64,000 nt of DNA from positions 119,004 to 183,003 of the forward strand of contig NZ_JADWYM010000009.1 in NCBI RefSeq assembly GCF_022414535.1, in the 5' to 3' direction. Origin of the DNA: Streptomyces sp. MUM 2J (GTDB taxonomy: Bacteria > Actinomycetota > Actinomycetes > Streptomycetales > Streptomycetaceae). Below the pieces are notes generated by a model. The model was given only the letters and a program-made list of their open reading frames with translations. It was not told where the DNA came from and did no database searches. The position numbers were made by a program, and so were the translations under genes. Shown in pieces: positions 18,791 to 26,107 of the stretch; the stretch's first letter is position 1, and every line of letters starts with the position of its first letter.

Positions 18791-19270
18791 GTGGCGATCG
18801 ATCATCTGGACGGGCGCATCATCGTGCTCCTCGCGCAGGAGCCGCGGATCGGGGTGCTGGAGATGTCCCGGCGGCTCGGAGTGGCGCGTGGGACGGCACA
18901 GGCGCGCCTGGACCGGCTCCAGTCGAGTGGGGTCATCCGCGGTTTCGGTCCGCAGGTCGACCCGGCGGCCCTCGGCTACCCGGTCACCGCGTTCGCGACG
19001 CTGCAGATCCGGCAGGGCCAGGGCGCCGACGTGCGGGCGCACCTGGCCACGGTGCCGGAGGTCCTGGAACTGCACACGACGACCGGCACGGGGGACATGC
19101 TGTGCCGGCTGGTGGCCCGCTCGAACGCCGATCTCCAGCGGGTGATCGACCGGGTCGTCGGGATCGACGGCATCGTGCGGGCGGCCACGGCGATCGTGAT
19201 GGAGAACCCGGTGCCGCTGCGGATCATCCCGCTGGTCCAGCAGGCGGCGGAGGACCGGACCGGGAGCTGA
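18791..19270 (+). CDS. Lrp/AsnC family transcriptional regulator
   Basis: 159 residues with an N-terminal helix-turn-helix (IGVLEMSRRLGVARGTAQARLDRL) and a C-terminal RAM/AsnC ligand-binding domain (YPVTAFATLQIRQGQG ... LHTTTGTGDMLCRLVARS). Lrp proteins form dimers to octamers and sense amino acids or related ligands. Start GTG 18791 (VAIDHLDGRI) is chosen for the GGGAGG RBS 5 nt upstream and because the domain begins immediately. The divergent partner hppD suggests an aromatic amino acid or 4-hydroxyphenylpyruvate as ligand; this is inference. Confidence 0.9.
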   Translation: MAIDHLDGRIIVLLAQEPRIGVLEMSRRLGVARGTAQARLDRLQSSGVIRGFGPQVDPAALGYPVTAFATLQIRQGQGADVRAHLATVPEVLELHTTTGTGDMLCRLVARSNADLQRVIDRVVGIDGIVRAATAIVMENPVPLRIIPLVQQAAEDRTGS

Positions 19271-19410
19271 GCCCCGGGCGCCGGCGCGGGGACAGGACAC
19301 TCCCCGGGGCGGTCGGGGCGGCACCTGTTCCCCATCGGGACGGAAAGGGAGCCGCCACGCACATCGGGACCCAGCTCGCCCGCGGCCCGGCCGGCCGGGC
19401 GGCGACGGGA

Positions 19411-20202
19411 TCAGCAGCTCGGTACCGAGCCCTTCCCCTTCTCCAGGGCGACCAGCGCGTCCACCGCGCTCTGCAGGGTCGTGACCGGCACCAGCCGCAG
19501 GCCCTTCGGCAGCTCGGCCCTGGCGTCGGCGCACTCGGCCCTGGGCACCAGGAACACGGTCGCCCCGTCCCGCCGCGCCGCCTGCGTCTTCAGGGCCACG
19601 CCGCCGACCGGGCCGACCTTGCCGTCGGCGTCGATGGTGCCGGTTCCGGCGATGGTGCGGCCGCCGGTGAGGTCGCCACCGCTGCCGTCGCCGTCCAGCT
19701 TGTCGATGATGCCCAGGGTGAACAGCAGCCCGGCACTCGGGCCGCCGACGTCGGCGAGGGTCAGCGTGACCTTCACGTCCTGGTCGCCGAGGTGCAGGTA
19801 GCCCAGTGCGGCCTCGGTCGCCGCGTCCTGGGACTGCCGCATCTGCTCGGTGTTGTGCCGCTCGATCTCCTTGACGCTCTCCCCGCTGGGGTAGACCGAG
19901 TCACGGGGCATGATCGCCTGGTCGGTGGCGAACCAGCCGTCGATCACCTCGCCGAGCGAGACGTCCGTGTCCGGGGACGTGGCCTCGATGGTCGTCATCC
20001 GCAGTTCGCCGCGCGTCTGCCGGGTCGGCGCCCCGGAGATCGTGATCACGGGCGTGCCCTGGTTGTCGCCCAGTACGTTCGCCGTCATCCCCGGCTGCGC
20101 CACGGAGAACGGCAGCGGGGCGAAGGCCGCCGTGGCGATCAGGGCCACGGCGGGCAGCGCGCAGACGGCGACGGCCTGGAGGCGTGTGAGACGAGAGAGC
20201 AC
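19411..20202 (-). CDS. Membrane-anchored Lon-domain (S16) protease
   Basis: 263 residues. One N-terminal hydrophobic helix (about residues 9-30) acts as uncleaved signal anchor, placing the rest outside. The C-terminal 140 residues are a Lon proteolytic domain with the Ser156-Lys205 dyad (GGPSAGLLFTLG and GPVGGVALKT). There is no AAA ATPase. In contrast to YlbL-type relatives of about 340 residues, no PDZ domain of normal length is recognisable between anchor and protease, so this is a short form. It may process envelope proteins without ATP. It is convergent with the Lrp regulator gene and starts ATG 20202. Confidence 0.85.
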   Translation of the reverse strand: MLSRLTRLQAVAVCALPAVALIATAAFAPLPFSVAQPGMTANVLGDNQGTPVITISGAPTRQTRGELRMTTIEATSPDTDVSLGEVIDGWFATDQAIMPRDSVYPSGESVKEIERHNTEQMRQSQDAATEAALGYLHLGDQDVKVTLTLADVGGPSAGLLFTLGIIDKLDGDGSGGDLTGGRTIAGTGTIDADGKVGPVGGVALKTQAARRDGATVFLVPRAECADARAELPKGLRLVPVTTLQSAVDALVALEKGKGSVPSC

Positions 20203-20354
20203 GAGGTCAATCTAACGTGCGGCCGGTGCCGTATCCGGCCCCGGTCACCGCACACACGGACGGACACGCAGGCGGATCCGCCGGCGCGCGGCGCCCCGGG
20301 GCGGGGCGGCGCCGGGCGGCGGGGGGCGCCTGCCCCGGGACGGGCGGGCCGGGG

Positions 20355-20996
20355 TCAGCGCAGGGCCTCCGCGACCTCCCGTGCCGCGTCCATGACCCGC
20401 GGTCCCACCCGCTCCGGCACCGCGTCCGCCAGCATCACCACGCCCACGCTGCCCTCGACCCCGGTGACCCCCAGCAGCGGTGCCGCGGCCCCGCTGGCCC
20501 CGGCCTCCAGCTCGCCGTGCGTCAGGGTGTACCCGGGGTCGCCCATCGGCTGGGCGCGCGCCGCGAGGATCGCCCGACCGGCGGCCCCGCGGTCCAGCGG
20601 ATGACGGAAGCCGGCCCGGTACGCCACGTGGTAGTCCGTCCACGTCGGCTCCACGACCGCCACGGCCAGCGCCTCGGTCCCGTCCACCAGGGTCAGGTGC
20701 GCGGTCGCGCCGATGTCCTCGGCCAGCGCCCGCAGCGCCGGCAGTGCGGCCTCCCGCACCAGCGGATGCACCTGGCGGCCGAGCCGCAGCACGCCGAGCC
20801 CCACCCTGGCACGCCCGCCCAGATCACGCCGCACCAGGGCGTGCTGCTCCAAGGTGGCGAGCAGCCGGTACACCACCGTCCGGTTCACACCCAGTTTGGT
20901 GGACAGCTCGGTGACGGTGAGCCCGTGGTCCGTGTCGGCCAGCAGTTTGAGGACACGCAGTCCCCGGTCGAGCGTCTGAGAGGTCTCCGCGGTCAC
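20355..20996 (-). CDS. IclR family transcriptional regulator
   Basis: 213 residues: N-terminal winged helix (LTVTELSTKLGVNRTVVYRLLATLEQHALV) and C-terminal IclR effector domain (GATAHLTLVDGTEALAVAVVEP ... RHPLDRGAAGRAILAA). Start GTG 20996 is preferred because GGAGGA stands 9 nt upstream; the in-frame GTG at 21005 abuts that RBS and is unlikely. No metabolic operon is directly adjacent, so its target is unknown. Confidence 0.9.
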   Translation of the reverse strand: MTAETSQTLDRGLRVLKLLADTDHGLTVTELSTKLGVNRTVVYRLLATLEQHALVRRDLGGRARVGLGVLRLGRQVHPLVREAALPALRALAEDIGATAHLTLVDGTEALAVAVVEPTWTDYHVAYRAGFRHPLDRGAAGRAILAARAQPMGDPGYTLTHGELEAGASGAAAPLLGVTGVEGSVGVVMLADAVPERVGPRVMDAAREVAEALR

Positions 20997-21329
20997 GACG
21001 CCCACTCCTCCAGGTGGTGAGGGAGGCGGCCTTCCGCGGCGGTTGGGGTCACCGAGTCCCGTCGGCGACGCGCTTCAGAGGCCGCCGATCGGTGACGGTC
21101 CGGGGTGTCCCGGACCCAGTCGCTTCTCGGCTGCGCTCCGCGGCGGCGCTGCCACGGGGCGTGTGCGTAGCGGGACAGTAGCGAAGCAGGTTCGCTGAGC
21201 GGAAGGCTCCGTCCAGAATCCGGTCAGTGGCCGGTATGGAGTACCTGCCTTTGTACCGATACGTACGGCGCACGCCCACGCCCCGCACCCCGGCCCCGGC
21301 CCCGGCCCCGGCCCCGGCCGCAGGCGGGG
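20997..21329. other. Intergenic region with CGGCCC tandem tract
   Basis: About 330 bp between the IclR gene and the helicase stop. It contains nearly five tandem copies of CGGCCC at 21291-21319 close to the helicase 3' end, a simple-sequence tract typical of replication slippage. No gene supported. Confidence 0.5.
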
Positions 21330-23135
21330 TCAACCCATCCGCGTCGCCCACTCCTGGACCTTGGCGATGCGCTGGCGCAGCTGCCCGGCCGTGGCCTCCG
21401 CGCTGGGCGGACCGCCGCACACGCGCCGCAGTTCGGTGTGGATGGCCCCGTGCGGCTTGCCGCTCTGGTGGACGTAGGCGCCGACCATGGTGTTGAGCTG
21501 CCGGCGCAGCTCCATCAGCTCCTTGTGCGTGACGACGGGACGGCGCTCGGCGGGCACTTCGAGCAGGTCCGCCTCGCTGTCGGGCTTCCTGCGGCTGTGC
21601 GCGATCTGCCGGGCCTGCCGCTTCTGCAGCAGCAGCTGCACCTGCTCGGGTTCCAGCAGGCCCGGGATGCCCAGGTAGTCCTGCTCCTCCTCGCTGCCCG
21701 GGTGGGCCTGCATGCCGAACTCGTCGCCGTTGTACGTCACCCGGTCGAAGACGGCGTCGGACTCCAGCGCCTCGAAGGGCAGCATGTCCTGTTCGCCGGT
21801 GTCCTCGTCCTGCTGCCGCTCGGCCTCCTGGAGGAGCTTGTCCTCCTCCGCGTACGGGTCCTCCTCGCCGTCCTTCTTGGGCCGGTCGAGGACGTGGTCG
21901 CGCTCGCGCTCCATCTCGCCCGCGAAGGAGAGCAGGTCGGGAACGGTGGGCAGGAAGACGCTGGCGGTCTCGCCGCGGCGCCGGGACCGCACGAAACGGC
22001 CGACGGCCTGGGCGAAGAAGAGCGGGGTGGAGATGGTGGTGGCATACACGCCGACCGCCAGCCGGGGCACGTCGACGCCCTCGGACACCATGCGGACCGC
22101 GACCATCCACCGGTCGTCGTTGCCGCTGAACTCGTCGATGCGCTCGGAGGCCCCGGAGTCGTCGGACAGCACGAGGGTCGCCCGGTGGCCGGTGATGTCG
22201 CGGATCAGCTTGGCGTAGGCGCGCGCGGAGTCCTGGTCGGAGGCGATGACGAGGGCGCCGGCGTCGGGGACGGCCCTGCGCACCTCGGTGAGTCGCTGGT
22301 CGGCGGCGCGCAGCACGGACGGCATCCAGTCCCCGCGCGGATCCAGCGCGGTGCGCCAGGCCTGACTGATCGCGTCCTTGGTCATCGGTTCGCCGAGCCG
22401 GGCCGCGACCTCGTCACCGGCCTTGGTCCGCCAGCGCATGTTGCCGCTGTAGGAGAGGAAGATGACCGGGCGGACGACGTGGTCGGCGAGGGCCGATCCG
22501 TAGCCGTAGGTGTAGTCGGCGGCGGACCGCCGGATCCCGTCGGTGCCCTCCTCGTAGGCGACGAAGGGGATCGGGTTGGTGTCGGAGCGGAACGGCGTAC
22601 CGGTCAGCGCCAGCCGCCGCGTCGCCGGCTCGAAGGCCTCCAGACAGGCCTCGCCCCACGACTTGGAGTCACCGGCGTGGTGGATCTCGTCGAGGATGAC
22701 GAGGGTCTTGCGCTGCTCCACCCGGTTGCGGTGCAGCATCGGCCGCACGCCGACACCCGCGTAGGTCACGGCGACGCCGTGGTACTCGCGGCCGAGCGGG
22801 CCCGCGCTGTACTCGGGATCGAGCCTGATCCCTATCCGTGCCGCCGCCTCCGCCCACTGCTTCTTCAGGTGCTCGGTCGGCGCGACCACGGTCACCTGCT
22901 GCACGACGTGGTGGTGCAGCAGCCAGGACGCAAGGGTCAGCGCGAAGGTGGTCTTGCCGGCGCCGGGCGTGGCGACGGCGAGGAAGTCGCGCGGTTGCTC
23001 CTGGAGGTACTTCTCCATCGCCCCCTGCTGCCAGGCACGCAGCTTGCTGGCGGTGCCCCAGGGGGCTCGGCCGGGAAAGGCCGGCGACAGGTGGTGCGAG
23101 TGGGACGAACTGGAGCTGGCGGCGGTGGTAGTCAC
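21330..23135 (-). CDS. DEAD/DEAH-box superfamily 2 helicase
   Basis: 601 residues. Motif I ATPGAGKTT, motif Ia VVAPTEHLKKQW, motif II DEIHH, motif III LALTGTPFRSD, and in the second RecA domain the MVSEGVDVPRLAVGVY and QAVGRFVRSRRRGE (motif VI) are all intact, so it should be an active NTP-dependent DNA or RNA helicase of the UvrB/RES-III type. After residue 420 comes a charged, glutamate-rich region and a C-terminal domain of unknown fold. The role may lie in DNA repair or restriction-like processing, but no partner nuclease is adjacent. Start GTG 23135 (VTTTAASSSSS); the Ser/His-rich leader is unusual. Confidence 0.9.
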   Translation of the reverse strand: MTTTAASSSSSHSHHLSPAFPGRAPWGTASKLRAWQQGAMEKYLQEQPRDFLAVATPGAGKTTFALTLASWLLHHHVVQQVTVVAPTEHLKKQWAEAAARIGIRLDPEYSAGPLGREYHGVAVTYAGVGVRPMLHRNRVEQRKTLVILDEIHHAGDSKSWGEACLEAFEPATRRLALTGTPFRSDTNPIPFVAYEEGTDGIRRSAADYTYGYGSALADHVVRPVIFLSYSGNMRWRTKAGDEVAARLGEPMTKDAISQAWRTALDPRGDWMPSVLRAADQRLTEVRRAVPDAGALVIASDQDSARAYAKLIRDITGHRATLVLSDDSGASERIDEFSGNDDRWMVAVRMVSEGVDVPRLAVGVYATTISTPLFFAQAVGRFVRSRRRGETASVFLPTVPDLLSFAGEMERERDHVLDRPKKDGEEDPYAEEDKLLQEAERQQDEDTGEQDMLPFEALESDAVFDRVTYNGDEFGMQAHPGSEEEQDYLGIPGLLEPEQVQLLLQKRQARQIAHSRRKPDSEADLLEVPAERRPVVTHKELMELRRQLNTMVGAYVHQSGKPHGAIHTELRRVCGGPPSAEATAGQLRQRIAKVQEWATRMG

Positions 23136-23352
23136 GGTCTCCGTACGGGGGTCTGGCGGCTCGGCTCTCGGCTGGGCATGACGACCGGGCCACCCTACCG
23201 GCGGCCCGGCGGTGCCCACGCGCGAACCGTGCCGGGTCGGCCCCGGGTGGGACTGACGTCACATCAGTCGCTCGCCAGGTTCCCGCAGCGCCTCGGAGAC
23301 CGCCTTCGCCTCGTCCGGACTCCGGCGTCCAGGTCGGTCACATTGGCACCGC

Positions 23353-24867
23353 TCAGTTCTCCGTGCCCCGTAGCCGGGTCGTCACCCACGCCCCCACCAG
23401 CGCCACCGCCGCCATCGGCAGGAACACCGCGGCGAAGGCGGCCGGGTGGGAGGCGCCGGTCGCGGTGGCCGTCGCCGTGTGGGCGACCGTGCCGCCGCCG
23501 AGGGCCGCGAAGGCCGCGCCGCCCGCCGCGAGGAGCAGGATGTTGGACAGGCCGTCGGAGATCTGCAGCGCGGCGGAGTTGGCGCCGGCCTCCTCGGGGG
23601 CGGAGAGCTTCAGCAGCAGCACGCCGGTGGAGGAGATCACCAGACCCATGCCGAAGCAGCCGAACGCCCACGCCGCGGCCACCGTCCACACCGGCACGGA
23701 GTGGATCAGGACACTGGGCGCGGCCGCGATCGCCGCCGCCACCAGCACCATGCCGCCCGTCATCAGCCGCTCCCGGTGCGGCTCGGCCCACGGCCGGGAC
23801 TGCACCCACGAACCCAGCGCCCACGTCCCACCGCCCGCGGCCAGCGAGAAGCCCGCGAGTGTGGGGGTCAGCCCGCGTTCGGTCACCAGCATCAGCGGCA
23901 CGAAGGACTCGGCGGCGATGAACGCGCCGGCCGCGACGCCGCGCAGCAGCACCACCGAGGGCAGCCCCCGGGCCGCCCGCCAGGTGCCGCGGGGCAGCAG
24001 CCCCTGTACGGCCGGCACGAGCAGGACGGCGCCCGCGGCACCCGGCAGGAGCGAGATCCAGCGCGGGTCCTGGGCGGCGTACTGAAGCAGCCCGGCGCCG
24101 AGGCAGACCACGAACGCCAGCCGGATGCGGCGGTGGTCGAAGCCGGCCGGCTCCCCGTCCTCCGCGGCGGCCCGAACCGGGCCGGAGGCCCGCCGCCGTA
24201 TCTGCGGCAGCGCGAGGGCCAGCGGGAAGACCACGAGCACCGGGATCCCGATGAACACCCACCGCCAGCCGAGGCGCTCGGTGACCGCGCCGGCGGCCAG
24301 CGGGCCGACGATCGACGGCACGACCCAGCTCGCCGCGAACGCCGCCATGATCGCCGGACGCAGTCGCTCGGGGTAGGCCCGGCCGACGACCACGTACAGC
24401 GCGACGATCACCAGGCCGCCGCCGAGGCCCTGCACCGCCCGGCCCAGGATGAACGGCCACATCGCGCCCGCCGTCCCGGCCAGCAGCAGGCCGGCTCCGA
24501 AGGCCGCGATCCCCGCCGTCAGCGCGCCCAGCGGACCCCGCCGGTCCGACCACTGCCCGGCGAGCACCATTCCGAGCAGGCTGGTCGTGAAGTATCCGGA
24601 GAAGGCGAACGCGTACAGCGACACCCCGTGCAGTTCCCGCGCCGCCACCGGCATCGCCGTCCCGACGGCCGTCGCCTCGAAGGCGATCAGCAGCACGACC
24701 GACACCATGCCGATGCTCAGCGACCGGTGGGCGCGGCCGAGCACGGTCTCCCCGGGTGCGGTCGCGGGCCGGGGCACCGCCGGGGACTCCGGCACGGGAG
24801 CGGACGCGGTGGCGTCGCGCTCCTCGTCGTCCGGATCGATCACGTCGCTGGGTTCGAGGGCGGTCAT
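23353..24867 (-). CDS. MFS transporter, drug-efflux type
   Basis: 504 residues with a hydrophilic N-terminus of about 45 residues and 14 predicted membrane segments. Features of the EmrB/QacA-like major facilitator group are present: GQWSDRRGPLGAL (loop 2-3 motif A) and the GRAVQGLGGGLVIVALYVVVGRAYPERLRP block. It should export a hydrophobic compound using the proton gradient. Start ATG 24867 (MTALEPSDVIDP). It is monocistronic; no regulator is adjacent. Substrate unknown. Confidence 0.9.
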   Translation of the reverse strand: MTALEPSDVIDPDDEERDATASAPVPESPAVPRPATAPGETVLGRAHRSLSIGMVSVVLLIAFEATAVGTAMPVAARELHGVSLYAFAFSGYFTTSLLGMVLAGQWSDRRGPLGALTAGIAAFGAGLLLAGTAGAMWPFILGRAVQGLGGGLVIVALYVVVGRAYPERLRPAIMAAFAASWVVPSIVGPLAAGAVTERLGWRWVFIGIPVLVVFPLALALPQIRRRASGPVRAAAEDGEPAGFDHRRIRLAFVVCLGAGLLQYAAQDPRWISLLPGAAGAVLLVPAVQGLLPRGTWRAARGLPSVVLLRGVAAGAFIAAESFVPLMLVTERGLTPTLAGFSLAAGGGTWALGSWVQSRPWAEPHRERLMTGGMVLVAAAIAAAPSVLIHSVPVWTVAAAWAFGCFGMGLVISSTGVLLLKLSAPEEAGANSAALQISDGLSNILLLAAGGAAFAALGGGTVAHTATATATGASHPAAFAAVFLPMAAVALVGAWVTTRLRGTEN

Positions 24868-25132
24868 CCCGACAGCGTAAGGTCCACGACCGCGTGTGAC
24901 CCCTGTCGCAGGTCCCTCACCAGCAGCGACCTTGGTCCTAGATCCCCCTGTGTACTCCCAGAACCTCCCCGTGCCGCGGCGGGCGGCGTTCACCCGTCAG
25001 GGAGCGGCGTCCGGTGCGTGCTCCCGGCGTGCCGGCCGGAAGCCCCCGTACTGGGCGTACTCGGGCTTTCGGCCGGTGCGGCGGGAGCGCGTGCCGGGCG
25101 CCGCGAGGGGGCGGACGTCGCCTGTTGCGGCA

Positions 25133-25819
25133 CTAGGTCCGCCCAGGTGCCTGGGGCCGGCTGTCGGGCTGCCTGCGGCGGCCACCCGGCGCGGCGCACC
25201 GGGTGCCCCGCCGTCCGGGGCGCGGGCGTCTCCGGGGTGCCACGTCCGCCTGCGGGCCGTCGCCCGTGGGCGACGGCATCGGGTCGATTCCCGCCACGGC
25301 CCGCGCGGCGGTCCCCGTGGACCGCCACAGGGTGAACGCGAACGCGGCCACGTCCGTCTCCAGCGGTTGCGGAGCGCAGCCGGACCCGGTCCAGGCCAGG
25401 ACCGCCCCCGTGGGGCCGTCGAGGACGGCGTGGGTCGCGGCGGCGAGGGTGCCCAGGCGGAGCCGGCTGCCGGCGCCCGCCGGCAGCCGTGGGCCGCCGT
25501 GCCCGGGGAACTCGTCGGCGGCGTACTCCGTGAGCGGGCGCAGCGGCGCGTCCAGGTCGAGCTCGAAGCCGGGAGCGTGCTCCGGCAGACCGACGTCACG
25601 CAGGAAGCGGCGGGTCGGCTCGTGCGTGAGGGCGGGCGGGAAGTCGAGGTCCTCGAAGCGGACGATCCGGCCGCGGCCGAAGGCGTCGTCCAGCAGACGC
25701 GGCGGCAGGTCCAGGCTCAGGCCGGAGCGGGTGGCCGGTGCCGCTGTCCACGGGCCCCGCGCCGCGGTCGTGGGGCCGTGCAGCTCCGTTTCGTTCGCAG
25801 TCATCGTGCTGGTGCTCAT
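25133..25819 (-). CDS. SUKH-4-like protein
   Basis: 228 residues. The central part (FEDLDFPPALTHEPTRRFLRDVGLPE ... LRLGTLAAATHAVLDGPTGAVLAW) resembles the SUKH-4 (SMI1/KNR4 superfamily) proteins that act as immunity proteins against polymorphic toxins, but are also frequent as orphans in streptomycetes. No toxin gene is adjacent. The last 35 residues are Arg/Pro/Gly-rich and unlike the family, so the true 3' end may have been altered by a frameshift. Start ATG 25819. Assignment is from pattern memory and moderate. Confidence 0.6.
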   Translation of the reverse strand: MSTSTMTANETELHGPTTAARGPWTAAPATRSGLSLDLPPRLLDDAFGRGRIVRFEDLDFPPALTHEPTRRFLRDVGLPEHAPGFELDLDAPLRPLTEYAADEFPGHGGPRLPAGAGSRLRLGTLAAATHAVLDGPTGAVLAWTGSGCAPQPLETDVAAFAFTLWRSTGTAARAVAGIDPMPSPTGDGPQADVAPRRRPRPGRRGTRCAAPGGRRRQPDSRPQAPGRT

Positions 25820-26107
25820 GCTTCCCCCGTGCGTGACGTGTCGGCCGCGCCGTCGCCGTGCGCGGCGGCCGTCCCACTGCTTCCACACTAGGACCCGCCA
25901 CTGACAACGCTCCGCCCGGCAGGACGCTCGAACCGGGTCCCGGCGTTCCCTGCCGGTCCCGTCGGCCGGAACTCGCGGCGGACCCGACGTGCGGCCCGGT
26001 TCACCCGTTGCGCGCGGCCGGCCGCCGCACCGGACCACTGCCACAGGGGCTCACCGCCACCCCGGCCCACCGGCGCAGCCGCTCAAGGGCCCCACCGGCG
26101 CACCGGC
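25820..26107. other. Intergenic region without visible gene
   Basis: 288 bp between the SUKH-like gene and the molybdenum hydroxylase stop. It is GC-rich with several short repeats of the type CACCGGC(G/T)CA but no convincing hairpin with T-tract and no supported reading frame. Confidence 0.4.
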
